Shown here: one piece after another, positions 45,510 to 55,599 of the stretch
How the letters are laid out: each line of letters begins with the position of its first letter
How positions within the stretch are numbered: the stretch's first letter is position 1
Assembly: GCA_026018925.1 (NCBI GenBank)
Contig: JAKSZU010000004.1
Span: 113,351,131-113,415,130, forward strand
Length of the DNA stretch: 64,000 bases
From: Tupaia tana
Lineage: Eukaryota > Chordata > Mammalia > Scandentia > Tupaiidae
Direction of reading: 5' to 3'
Translations under genes and position numbers: made by a program
Notes under the pieces: model-generated
Told to the model about the DNA's origin: nothing
Database searches by the model: none
What the model saw: only the letters and a program-made list of their open reading frames with translations

Positions 45510-46736
45510 GATGTTCTGGGTGGTAACAGAGGCTCAGTGTAGGAGCCAAGGCCAAATGCCATCCAGGTACTGCCAGTGATCAGGTCCGGGTCTCAGGTAC
45601 TGTCATGTCACCATGCCTGCGCTGCCCCACTCCAGAGACCAGTGGCCCATCTCCTGGCCAGAAGAGTGACCCGAGTGTGTGGCCACAGGTAATGGAAACT
45701 GAGAACACCAGCAGCTATTCCCTTCAGCAAACTCAAGTTTTTATACATGTCCATTTCAACAAATAATGTCCAAACTCCTAACATGGCAGTTATGAATGAA
45801 CAGCCAGGGACAGCAGAAGTTCCTGCTTGAAAACCTGTGCAAGAGGCTCCAAAAGGAAAGAAAAGAAAACTAGGAACAACAGAACCAAAAAAAAAAAAAA
45901 CCATAAAACAAACAAACAAAAATAGTGGAATCCAAAAAACCCACTGAGTTAACAAAATATGGTAAATCGGCAAAATCAAAAGAAAAGCAAGAAAAAACTA
46001 CAGACACGTTTTAAATGAAAAAGAAAGTAAACCATTTAATGGTGTTTCAGAAGCTGAATTTTGGACCAGATTCTCCCTTTTTTTTTAAGAGGTTTTTCAC
46101 TAAAGGGTACGTGCACTTGCCAGACAGACAGAGAGAGACAGAAAGTGAGAAATCACCCAGGGGGAATGGTCATGCCACAATCCCTTCTCCTCCATTCTCC
46201 TCTCAGGATTTTGGGCATGCACACACACGCACCCGGCATGAGTTTTAAGCCACCGGGTCTGGGACACAAACTGCGGTCGACTACATGGGAGTCCAGTGAC
46301 ATAGCCATTACGCTAACTGCTGGTCCCTCTCCCTGACATTTTGATCTTCAACTTGGACATTGTGATTACTGGGATAAACCCAGGACTTATGGCTTCTTAC
46401 AAAGGGCGTCACAGACCTCCAAGACATGCAGTACACATTCAACCCTGGACCTGGGAATTGTTTTTGGAAATGTTTGTTTATGTCAGGGCTGAGTGAGGCC
46501 CGACTGAATAACATGGATAATCACACTTTACCAGGGAAGTATGGTAGAGGATTTACCAACATGGTAGAAAGGATTCCAGGCAGCAAAAGATCTTTCCAAG
46601 AAAGAATTTTGTGAAAGATTTTGTGTATTCTACTACAGAAATTATAGAAATATCAGCCAGGAATAGCAGTGTGTAATGGAAAATGTATTTATAAAAATTT
46701 TAGTAAAGAAGTTTTTAGAGTAAAAGTTAAGACCTT
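45510..46736 (+). pseudogene. TDG: Processed pseudogene of thymine DNA glycosylase, truncated
   Basis: Intronless. The ATG at 45692 opens METENTSSYSLQQTQVF-like sequence, followed by MAVMNEQPGTAEVPA and the lysine-rich APKGKKRK and SAKSKEKQEKTTDTF stretch. After a nested SINE come the glycosylase motifs [51 protein letters not shown] and NGKCIY. It breaks off at VFRVKV, well before the end of TDG, and has frameshifts, stops and an extra ~30 bases after YKGRH. TDG removes T or U from G mismatches and oxidised 5-methylcytosine; this copy cannot do so. It joins two array units. Confidence 0.9.
46078..46327 (-). mobile_element. Young long SINE inside TDG pseudogene
   Basis: Complete complement; short duplication TCTCCCT at 46072-46078 and 46328-46334. 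TDG coding resumes on both sides. Confidence 0.94.
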
Positions 46737-47274
46737 GGAGAAGAAGTGATTGCAGTGCAGCCATTCCTTCAGGGGGTCTCTCTCTCTCTCTGCCAAGCAC
46801 TTGCACCCATAGCAAATTAAAAAGAAAAAAATAAGTTGCCTTCCCTCAACTATGTTAGTATGAAAGCTGTTTCATATTTGTAAACTGTAGATTTATTTTT
46901 GAAGTTTAAAGTTAAAGTCAAAAAGAATTGTGTAATGATTGATGTCAACAATTTCTCTTTTTTACCTGTTTAGTTTTAACTTGAAGATTTTTTTACATAT
47001 CTTTTGTAGATCATTGTCACTTACACTTTTGCTTTTGGTCCTTTTATGGGTTCATAATCAACTCCTAATATAATTATCTATAGTGGGAACTTTTAGTGTT
47101 TCTAGAAATTTATGTAGGCATATAATAGCGATGTTCCTATGCATGTTGTTTACTCCATGAAAAATAATTACAATTTTCTATTTATATTAGAATTGGTACT
47201 AGGCTAAACATACACACAAGTTGGCTAGTCATTTTATTTTGAAACAAAATCATAGCTAACCAGATTGTTCTTTT

Positions 47275-47297
47275 TTTTTTCGTTTTTTATTTCTTTT

Positions 47298-47333
<36 letters not shown>

Positions 47334-47567
47334 ATAGGGCACGTGTGCTCACCAGACAGACAGAGAGAGACAGAGAGACAGAAAGTGAGAAATCACCCAC
47401 CAGGGGGGATGGCCAAGTTGCAATCCCTTCTCCTCCATTCTCCTCTTGGGATCTTGGGCACGCACACACATGCGCCCGGCGTGAGTTTAAGCCACCAGGT
47501 CTGGGACGCAAACCGTCATTGACTGCATGGGAGTCCAGTGACATAGCCATTACACTAACTGCTGGTC
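47275..47567 (-). mobile_element. Young long SINE
   Basis: T-rich run then complete complement. Target duplication CAGATTGTTCTTTT / CAGACTGTTCTTTT with one mismatch. Confidence 0.94.
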
Positions 47568-48253
47568 CCCAGACTGTTCTTTTTATGAACTATATATAGT
47601 AACAATTTTTATTTTAAAAATGAGGTCCTCCCAAACCCAGAATTGCCCTAGTTACTTCCTTCATGTTATATATGCCTCGTGTTAGGTTAAAAAACATTAT
47701 TAAAATTAAACATTATAATATATGTAAATAATAGCAAAAGTAATAGCACTAATCTGTACTGCTTCCATGTCTTACAGTCGTTCCTGATAAGGGGCGAGCA
47801 CCAGCTTCTGGAACAACATTGCCCTGCAGAGTGGCGTTCATCTCCAGTTCTAGCTTCCCTGCATTTCCTGCTTTCCTTTGGAGTTCTTAAGTGAACACCT
47901 GCCCTCCCTGTGTCTTATCTTTGTGCTCACACTCTGTTCTCTAAGTGAAATGGTTGTTTCCCACTTTTTGTCTGGAGAGCTCCTCTTCTATATTTTACCT
48001 CTTTAATATAAAGCCTTTCTTGTGCTTTGACACAACTTTTTTATAGATTAACTCATGTGTCAATTTGTACCTTTTATCTCTTTTTTGAAGCTGAGGGTAT
48101 ACATTTCCTTGAATATAGTTGATGTTTCCTAATTGTTTTTAAATTAGTAAATGAATTAAGATAAGAAAGAGTTTTTTTTTTTTAATTAGTTATCTTTTGT
48201 CAGTATAATTATTAGAAACCAATGGCTTTCTTAACACTTTTTTTTCTAATTAG

Positions 48254-48418
48254 AAGTTCAACTTTGCATGGGAAGGATATAAAGAAAAATAAAAGTAAGA
48301 AGTGTACCTCAAAAAATTATAGTTTTATACAAGTGTTGGAGACTGATTCACCTTCTGATGGTCGACCATGCATGAATGCTGACAACAGTTTACATGAAAG
48401 AAATCTGGAAGAAGAAAG
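48254..48418 (+). CDS. ANKRD26-family gene, cassette exon copy 5 (unit D)
   Basis: 165 nt, phase 2-2, open. Acceptor TTTTCTAATTAG|A and donor AAAG|GTAAAC. The boundary codon becomes AG+A (Arg) instead of Ser. Encodes SSTLHGKDIKKNKSKK, VLETDSPSDGRPCMNADN and RNLEEER. It is the most divergent copy and the only one without a double acceptor, so it is probably the oldest branch of the set. Confidence 0.82.
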
Positions 48419-48989
48419 GTAAACATCTGTAACTTCTTAATTCTCCTGTGAAGGAATATTCGCAGTGCTTACTTTTCCTAGAAATAATACCAGGCCATGC
48501 AAGAGAATACTTAAGTCTTGATGCTGTTGAAAAGTTGACAAAAATGAGAGCAGGTGTCCTTGATAAGGAGCAGTTTCAGTAGTTTCCAGGGAAGCCTGAC
48601 TTGGAGGTAAGTAGAGCCATCTCCTTTGAGAATTTTTAATGGTAGAGGCAAGAGAGAACTTGGTGACAAATGAAGAATGTGAAATTCCAAGAAGTTTTCT
48701 TTCTCTTTTTACTTTTAAAAGAGATGCTTCTAGACTATATGTGTATGCTGTTGGAAATGATCTAACAGAGAAAAACATGTTTATTTAATTTAAACTTGTT
48801 CCACTGTCTTAGTATTAAAATGCTTAAAACAAGATGTTTTTTAACATTTACAGTAAACTGTTAATTATTGTACTTAAAGCTCTTTTTCATGTATAGTTTC
48901 ATGGTAGGAGGGAATTTGTTCAAAATTAGTTCAGAAATGAATATCCTGATGTACTTCAACATACAAAGGATGACTTAAAAGTGAAACTT

Positions 48990-49130
48990 TTGGGGCCAGC
49001 TGGTCGCCTAGTGGATAAGGTGCTGGACTACCACATGGCCCACTGTGGCTCGAGTCCTAGACCTGGTGACTTGCTTTCTCACTGTCCATTTCTGTCTCTC
49101 TCTAGTTTAATTAGAAAATAATAATAGATA
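48990..49130 (+). mobile_element. Short tRNA-derived SINE
   Basis: TTGGGGCCAGCTGGTCGCC head, GGCTCGAGTCCTAGACC, GCTTGCTTTCTCAC, CTAGTTTAATTAG, AT tail. Confidence 0.86.
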
Positions 49131-49194
49131 CAATTAAATAAGTTTTTAAAAAGTTAAACTATTATACTTGGATTTAAAAATGTTTTCCCATAGA

Positions 49195-49354
49195 TTTTTG
49201 TCTTATGGCACATGAGCTCACTAGGAAGAGGGAGGGACAGAGATAGAGGGAAAGTGAGAAATCCCCTCCAGGGGGACAATTATGCTGCAATTCTTTCTCC
49301 ACCATTCTACGCCTGGGTTTTTAGGCATGCACGAACATGTGCCCAGCTTGATTT

Positions 49355-49404
<50 letters not shown>

Positions 49405-49560
49405 CTTTTTTCTTTTTTTGGAGAGGTTTTTGCTATAGGGCGCGTGCGCTCGCCAGACAGACAGAGCCCAGCTTGATTTTCAAGCCTCTTGGTTCAGCAC
49501 TCGACCTGTGATCAGCCATGTGGAAGTCCAGCAAGTAATTTCTATGCTATCTGCTGGCAT
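49195..49560 (-). mobile_element. Old long SINE, split
   Basis: Complement: CTTATGGCACATGAGCTCAC ... CCAGCTTGATTTT, then after the nested insertion CAAGCCTCTTGGTTCAGC to TATCTGCTGGC. Confidence 0.85.
49356..49465 (-). mobile_element. 5'-truncated young SINE, nested
   Basis: Only the 3' end is present (T run, GGAGAGGTTTTTGCTATAGG, GCGTGCGCTCGCCAGACAG). Perfect 15-bp duplication GCCCAGCTTGATTTT at 49341-49355 and 49466-49480. Confidence 0.93.
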
Positions 49561-49589
49561 CAGAGATCATTTTTAAAAATATGTAATAA

Positions 49590-49845
49590 TGGGACCAGCA
49601 GTTAGCGTGATGGCTATGTCGCTGGACTCCCACGTAGTCGACCACGGTTCAAGTCCTGGACCCGGTGGCTTAAACTCACGCCAGGTGCGTGTGCGTGCGT
49701 GCCCAAAATCCCAAGAGGAGAATGGAGGAGAAGGGATTGAGGCGTGGCCATCCCCCCTGGGGGGTGATTTCCTGCTTTCTGTCTCTCTGTCTCTCTCTGT
49801 CTGTCTGGCGAGCACACGTGCCCTATAGCAAAAACCGCTCAAAAA
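49590..49845 (+). mobile_element. Young long SINE
   Basis: Near-consensus head GGGACCAGCAGTTAGCGTG; flanked by TATGTAATAAT and AATGTAATAAT. Confidence 0.95.
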
Positions 49846-49899
49846 TGTAATAATAAAAACACAAACACTTAAGGCAGACTGAATAGATTTCCTCCCCTC

Positions 49900-50118
49900 C
49901 ACTTATAGGGCATGTGTCCTCTCCAGAGTGAGAAGGGTGTGGTGGGTGAGAAAACATTGCCCAGGGGAAGGTCATGCAGCAATCCCTTCTACTACAGTTT
50001 CCTCTCAGAATTTTTGGCAAGCACACACTCACAACCAGTGTGTCCTTCAAGCTGCCAGGATCACAACTTGAACTGCAGTGTCACGTGAGATCCTAAACCT
50101 CCAACCACTTGCTGGCCC
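49900..50118 (-). mobile_element. Old long SINE, array-resident
   Basis: Complement ending CAACCACTTGCTGGCCCC; paralogue of 27720-27966. Confidence 0.76.
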
Positions 50119-50499
50119 CTAGCCTGAATAGAACTGAATCCTCCTTGATGAGTCTATCTGTGTATTAGAGTACCTTTGACACTATCATTACAAACAGCTG
50201 TGACTTCTTAAGATACTCTAAAATATCAGTTCCATTTACCCAGGAGTTGTTTAGATTCTGGTGAACAGGGAAGGATTTTGTTTATACACAACAGAAAAAT
50301 AAACTATAAACACACTGTCATAGATTATTTCTTTCCAGTTATTCAGTTCTTAAGTATAAAAACCCATGTTTTCCTGTACCAGTTCTGTCAGTAACGTGTA
50401 GTATTTGTTGAATGTATGAAATGATAGTTGAACAGATGAATGTCTGTTGATGAATTTCTTCATATCTATAACGTGTTTATTTCCAAAAAGAATTACTGT

Positions 50500-50745
50500 T
50501 ATTTGCTATAAGGTGCATGCATTCACAAGAGAGAAACACAGCTAGAGAGAGAAAGAGAGAGGGACAGAGAGAGGTAAAGTGAGAAACTGCCCCCTTCAGG
50601 GGGGTTGACTACACTGTAATCCTGTCTCCTCTCAGTATGCATACACTCATGCCTGGTGTGATAGTCAAGGCACTGGTCTGGGACTCAAACACAGTCATCC
50701 ATGTGGGATTCAGCTCTCTAACCTCCATTCCACTACTGGCTCATC
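50500..50745 (-). mobile_element. Old long SINE, last array landmark
   Basis: Complement: TTTGCTATAAGGTGCATGC, CCCCCTTCAGGGGGG hairpin, CATTCCACTACTGGC. Confidence 0.78.
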
Positions 50746-50811
50746 TAAAAAAATATTTAAAGATTCAGAAATTACTATGTATAATTTTAGGTAGAAATCG
50801 GATAGTCTTTG

Positions 50812-51075
50812 GACCAGCAGATGACAAAATGGTTATATTACTGAACTCCCATGTAGTAGAACACGGTTCAAGTCCTGAACCCGGTGTATTAAACTCATGC
50901 CGGGAGCATGTGCTTGCGTGCCTATAATGCCTAGGGGAGAATGTAGAAGGGATTGCAGTGTGGCCATGCCCCCTGGGGGGTGGTTTCTCGCTTTCTGTCT
51001 CTCTGTCTCTCTCTCTCTTTCTGGCGAGTGCACATGCCCTATAGCAAAAACGTCTCAAAAAAAGAAAAAGAAAAA
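50812..51075 (+). mobile_element. Long SINE
   Basis: TGGACCAGCAGATGACAAAATGG head to CCCTATAGCAAAAACG and an AAAAAG tail. Confidence 0.93.
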
Positions 51076-51149
51076 GAAATAGGAATGTCTTATGAGTTCA
51101 TGCGCTATCATATCACTTACGGGAACTTCAAAATAAACACTCATTGATA

Positions 51150-51312
51150 CTGTAAAGCACATGTTTTGGAGCCCGAATTCCTGGGTTTTAATTCTGGGTG
51201 TGCCACAGACTAGCTGCGTAGCCTTGCAAATTATATTACTGGGCCTAGTTTTGTCCTTAATAAATACCCCATATGTTACCTAATTCACAGAATTGTTTTG
51301 AGGGTTAAAATG
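51150..51312 (+). repeat. MIR element
   Basis: TGGAGCCCGAATTCCTGGG, GCCACAGACTAGCTGCGTAG and CAGAATTGTTTTGAGGGTTA follow the MIR core in order; ancient. Confidence 0.78.
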
Positions 51313-51314
51313 CC

Positions 51315-51575
51315 ATTTGGGGACCAGAAGATGGTGTAATGGTTACATCACTAGACACCCACATGGCTAAATGTGGTTCAAGTCCCAAATCGGGATGTTT
51401 GAAACTCATGGTGGATGCATAAGTGCGCATGCCCAAAATCTTGAGAGATAAATGGAGGGGAACGGACTGTGGTGCAGTCACCCCCCCAGGGGGTAATTTC
51501 TCACTTTTCCTCTCTCTGTCTTTCTCTGGCAACCACATGTGCCCTATGGCAAAAACATTTTTTAAAAAAAGGTTT
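51315..51575 (+). mobile_element. Long SINE
   Basis: GGGGACCAGAAGATGGTGTAATGG head to CCCTATGGCAAAAAC. It ends about 65 bases upstream of the micro-exon. Confidence 0.9.
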
Positions 51576-51638
51576 TTATCTAGTCTCTGTAATTTATGTA
51601 TTTAATATTTGCCTGAAAGTTCTTTTTTTTCTTTTTAG

Positions 51639-51672
51639 GCCTACAAAGAAAACATCTAAGGAAAAGAAGAAG
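51639..51672 (+). CDS. ANKRD26-family gene, 34-nt micro-exon
   Basis: Strong acceptor (TTCTTTTTTTTCTTTTTAG) and donor AAG|GTATTG. With two bases from the previous exon it reads RPTKKTSKEKKK and ends in phase 0, exactly what the next exon needs. The residues match the lysine-rich stretch that precedes the MDDxDDxTQ motif in this family (family pattern recalled). Too short to be seen as an open frame by itself. Confidence 0.8.
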
Positions 51673-51727
51673 GTATTGTTAAAACAATTAATTATCTAAA
51701 ATATTATTGGCATTGAAAAATACTATG

Positions 51728-52002
51728 TGGGAACCAGCAGTTAGCGTAATGGCTATGTCACTGGGCTCCCACGTAATCGACCGCGGTTTGCGTCCTGGAC
51801 CTGGTGGCTTAAAACTCACGCCAGGCGCGTATGCGTGCATGCCCAAGATGCTGAGAGGAGAATGGAGGAGAAGAGATTGCGGCGTGACCATCCCCCCAGG
51901 GGGTGATTTCTCACTTTCTGTCTCTCTGTCTCTCTCTGTCTGTCTGGCGAGCGCACGTGCCCTATAGTGAAAATCTCTCCAAAAAAAAAAGTTAAATAAA
52001 AA
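51728..52002 (+). mobile_element. Young long SINE
   Basis: GGGAACCAGCAGTTAGCGTAATGG head, complete body. Target duplication GAAAAATACT at 51715-51724 and 52003-52012. It lies 55 bases after the micro-exon donor. Confidence 0.95.
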
Positions 52003-52249
52003 GAAAAATACTTTGTAAAACGTAATGTTGAAAATCAAATAGAAAATATTTCATTGTCAAGATATTTACTCTGAAAAAGTGAATATGAAATAGTAGCCAT
52101 TGATAGAAGTAGTCTTCTGACCATAGTTCTTTTAAGAAGTACCTTGTGTTTTTGCTCATTTAAAAAGATGGATAATTATAAGTTCTGTATATTTAGTACA
52201 TGCTATAAATATCTGAGGAACACTTTGCTATAGTGTTAGTTGTTTATAG

Positions 52250-52379
52250 GTCAAAAACCAAATAAACTCTATGGATAATCTTGATGTCTTTACTCAGTCA
52301 TATCAGGCAGCCTCAGAGGACCATGACTTGCCTCACTCTAATTACAAGAATCCTGCAGTGCTTAGAGTGGACTCTAAAG
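52250..52379 (+). CDS. ANKRD26-family gene, 130-nt signature exon
   Basis: Acceptor GTTAGTTGTTTATAG|G and donor AAAG|GTAGGA; starts in phase 0, ends in phase 1. Encodes VKNQINSMDNLDVFTQSYQ then AASEDHDLPHSNYKN, a very good fit to the ANKRD26-group segment with MDDxDDxTQSSETASEDxxLPHSxYKN (recalled from the family). This anchors the gene identification. The internal ATG at 52271 is not the gene's start. Confidence 0.9.
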
Positions 52380-52762
52380 GTAGGACCTTTGCATAAACAT
52401 AAGGCCTTATTATGTATGTTGTTGAAATTGATGCACACACGGCACAACAGGGCCCGGAGTGTACAGTGCTGTTCACCACAGATGTATGCTTTAAAGGAGA
52501 GTAAGAGCTACTGTATATTGTACCCTCTTCAACCAAAAAGCTGTGATGGTTTCCACTGTACTTTTCTCAGTGTGACTGACACTCTCAGTCTTTTGGTTGA
52601 CTCTGTTTCTCTACTACACCTTTCCCCAAGATCAGGTTACCCTTGTCTCCCTCACCTGGAATACTGCTGTTAACCTTAAAACTGTTTTCCTTGCTATCTT
52701 GCCTCTCTAGACTGTGTTCTACTCTGGAACCATAATTACATATTTTTAAAAATTTAGACCTG

Positions 52763-52855
52763 AGGGCCAGCAGGTGGCATAGTGATTAAGGTGCTGGGCT
52801 CGCACATGACTGACTACAGTTTGAGTCCTGGATCTGGTGGCTTGAAAATCACAAC
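52763..52855 (+). mobile_element. SINE head fragment
   Basis: GAGGGCCAGCAGGTGGCATAG, GTTTGAGTCCTGGATCTGG; the 3' part is missing. Confidence 0.75.
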
Positions 52856-53124
52856 ATATAAATAAATTAAATCTAAAAGACAAACAATAATGAATCTTTT
52901 CCCTAATGAGGAAGTGTATCATTTCATTTTCATAGATCATATTTAATTATCTTTGTAATATTTCATACATTTTAATGCATATGTTTTTTATCAAATTTAT
53001 CTGTATTTTCTGTATTTTATCAAATATTTTATATTTTTGATGAAGTTATTAATGATAATTTAAAAATTCTCATTTGTTTATTACTACTGTGTAGAAATGG
53101 AGTTATTTGCTTTTTTCTTTTAAT

Positions 53125-53373
53125 TTGCCAGAATGCATTTGTGCTCTCCAGAGACAGACAGAGATAGAGAAAAGTGAGGGAGAAATCACCACTCCCCATG
53201 GAGAATGGTCACACAGCAATCCCTTTTCCTCCATTGTTCCCTCCTTTCAGGCTAATGGGCATACATACACACCTGCCTGGTGTCTTTTTCAAGCCATCAG
53301 GTCCAGGACTTGAACTATGCAGTTGGTCATGTGGGATCCAGTCACTTTAACCACCATGCCATGGCCTCACCCA
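53125..53373 (-). mobile_element. Long SINE, diverged
   Basis: Complement: CCAGAATGCATTTGTGCTC to ACCACCATGCCATGGCC. Confidence 0.8.
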
Positions 53374-53864
53374 GTTCACATTTGTAAATTGATTTTGTAC
53401 CCTCCAACCTGTTAAACTGACTTAGAGGTTCTGATAGCTTTTCTTACAAATTCCATCAGATTTTCTATGTAGACCAAAGGTTGTCAACCCTTTTTCTTTC
53501 TCAAACTATTATCTTACTAAAAAGAGTACATATATTACACTTGTTGCAGTATGGTCTCTGTGGCAACTAATCAACTCTGTGACTGAACTGTAAGGTTGTT
53601 TGATCACTTATGGTCATGGCTGTGAATGAAGACTGCTGTGCTTCTCTCCACCCTGGGTGCTTTTGTGCCTTTTCTTGCCCGGCTGCATTGATTAGAATCT
53701 TCAGTATAATGCTGAATAAAAGTAGTGAAAACAGACATTTCTGTCTTGTTCTTGATCTCATGGGAAAAGTATTCAGTATGTTACTGTTTCATATGCTAAC
53801 ATAGTTTTATCATAGAGGCTCTTTATCACATGAAAAATATCACCTGTAGTTATTTATTTATTTT

Positions 53865-53965
53865 AGAGTCAGAGTCTCGCTGGGTTGTCCAGGCTGGCAT
53901 TGAACTGGTAATCTGCCTCCCTCAGAATAGCTGGAATTGCAAGCATGTGCCACTGTTCCTGGCTC
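53865..53965 (-). mobile_element. 7SL-derived SINE monomer, antisense
   Basis: GAGTCAGAGTCTCGCTGGG, TTGTCCAGGCTGGCATTGAAC, CAGAATAGCTGGAATTGCAA and GCATGTGCCACTGTTCCTGGC follow the complement of a left-monomer Alu/B1-type element. Confidence 0.82.
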
Positions 53966-54010
53966 CTTTATATTCTTAGCTTTCTGAGAGTTTGTTTTTG
54001 TTTGAGTGTC

Positions 54011-54012
<2 letters not shown>

Positions 54013-54056
<44 letters not shown>

Positions 54057-54057
54057 G
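54013..54057. repeat. (ATT)n microsatellite
   Basis: Pure ATT run forming the tail of the adjoining antisense SINE. Confidence 0.95.
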
Positions 54058-54266
54058 AGGTTTTTAATGTAGGGCGCTTGTGCTTGCCAGAAAGACAGAG
54101 AGAGACAGATAGAAAGCAAGAAATTACCCCCAAGGGGAGATGGCCACACTACAATCCCTTCTCCTCCATTCTCCTCTTGGGATCTTCGGCACACATGCAC
54201 ATGCGCCTGGTGTGAGTTTAAGCCAGGAGTTTAGCGATATAGCCATTATGCTAACTGCTGGTCCCT
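54058..54266 (-). mobile_element. Long SINE with internal deletion
   Basis: Complement; the B-box part of the head is missing (AAGCCAGGAGTTTAGCGATA junction). Confidence 0.9.
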
Positions 54267-54496
54267 ATTTACTTATTTTTAAATCAGGAATGAACATTGA
54301 ATTTTTTTCACATGTCTCCATCTACTGAGATGTTCGTACAGTTCTTCTCTTGTAGTTTGTTAATGTGGTGAGTCACAGTTTGAAATGTTAAACCAATGCT
54401 GTGTTCCTGAGAGAAATCCCATTTTGTCATGGTGTATTTCCTTTTTAAGATGTCATTGAATTTGATTCATTAAAGTTTTGTTTAGAAATTTATTCA

Positions 54497-54735
54497 AGGT
54501 TTTTGGCATGGAGGGTGTGTGCACTTGCCAGGAAGATGGAAACTGTGAGAAGGAAAGTAGGAAATCACACCTGAAAAGGGATTGCCACACCAAAATCTCT
54601 CCTCCTCCATTATCCTCTTGGATTTTAAACACGGATGTGCCTGGCATGATTTTCAAGGTGCCAGTTCCAGGACTAGAGCCATAGTTGACCATGTCAGGGT
54701 CTGGCACCCTGACCACTACAGCACTGGCTGTCCCG
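54497..54735 (-). mobile_element. Long SINE, diverged
   Basis: Complement: AAGGTTTTTGGCATGGAGG to CACTGGCTGTCCC. Confidence 0.8.
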
Positions 54736-55319
54736 AGGAAAAAAAAAATTAAAGACTTAATTATTTTTAGAGCAGTTTTAGGTTCACAGTAAAATTGAGA
54801 GGAAGGTACAGAGAATTCCCACATACTGAGTACCTCCTGCCCCTACATAGTATTGCATAGTCTCACATTCTCCACATCCCGCACCAGAGGAGTTCAGCTT
54901 CTAGGACCTATCAGTCTCCTTTGGCACATCATAGTCACCTAAAGGTTATGATTTACATTAGGATTCTGAGTTTGGATGAAGGTATACAGAGGAAATACTT
55001 CTATCATTATAGAATTTATAGAGAGCACTTATGCTGCCCTAAAACTCCCCTGTGCTCTGCCTATTCATTCCTCCCTCTATTCCTCAAGCCCTGAGGACCA
55101 CAGGTTTTATACTGCCTTTTCCAGAGTGTCATGTACTTGCATCATCCGGTATGTAGCCTTTTCAGATTGACCTCTTTCACTTAGTAATATGCATTTAAGA
55201 TTCTACCATGTCTCTTCATGGCTTGATCATTTACTTCTTTTTAGTGCTAAATAATATTCTGTTATTTGGATACACCAAAGTTTATCCATTTACCTATTGC
55301 AGGGTGTCAGGTTTTTGTT

Positions 55320-55568
55320 TTGTTTTGTTTTGTTTGTTTGTTTTGTCATAGGGTTTTGTGCCAGAGAGGCAGAGAGAGGGAAAGTTGGAAATCACCCCCA
55401 AGGAGGGATAGCTGTGCCATATTCCCTTCTCCTCCAATCTTCTCTGTTATTTGGGGCATGTATACACATGCACCTGGCATGATTCTCAAGCTGCTGGGTC
55501 TGGGACTTAAACCACAGTTGGCCATGTGGGAGTCTAGCACCTTAACCACCGTGCCACCTACTGGCCCC
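55320..55568 (-). mobile_element. Long SINE
   Basis: Complement with a TTTTG tail, CACCCCCAAGGAGGG hairpin and GTGCCACCTACTGGCCCC. Confidence 0.88.
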
Positions 55569-55599
55569 CTGGAGGATATCTTTAGACGTTGAACATTTT

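Larger units (their letters stand above)
18950..50750 (+). repeat. Tandem array of exon-bearing units, about 32 kb
   Basis: The same non-coding landmarks recur in order across this span. Landmark L (ATGGATCAGAGAAA, starts of blocks) occurs near 18999, 28752, 34478, 38382 and 43665. Landmark N (the TTGCCTTCCC..ATGTTTGAAG type) occurs near 22822, 24859, 29766, 35512, 39390, 44941 and 46837. Landmark M (CATTCCTGGTAAGGG type) occurs near 23620, 25870, 30675, 36050, 40305 and 47775. The 165-nt exon occurs five times between M and the next L. A complete unit is about 4-5.5 kb. Old SINEs inside the units are shared between copies, so they pre-date the duplications. Confidence 0.92.
43576..50750 (+). 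repeat. Terminal array units C (partial) and D
   Basis: Landmark L (43665) and N (44941) belong to a unit that stops at the TDG pseudogene. A second N (46837) and M (47775) then lead to cassette exon 5 and the terminal unit, which lacks the old SINE shared by middle units. The array ends near 50750, after the antisense SINE 50500-50745. Confidence 0.75.
53376..55310 (-). repeat. Old L1 fragments, interrupted by SINEs
   Basis: Antisense ORF2 pieces: GACATTTCTGTCTTGTTCTTG and AAAGTATTCAGTATG (reverse-transcriptase region), and TTTGTTAATGTGGTGAGTCAC with CCCATTTTGTCATGGTG. From 54770, AGCAGTTTTAGGTTCACAG through TTCATGGCTTGATC matches an old L1 3'-region repeat. Too diverged to code. Confidence 0.7.

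Noticed and set aside
52298..52379. Shorter version of the signature exon beginning after CTTTACTCAG
   Set aside because: This acceptor is plausible, but the longer exon from 52250 stays open, has its own acceptor and adds the MDNLDVFTQ motif expected in the family.
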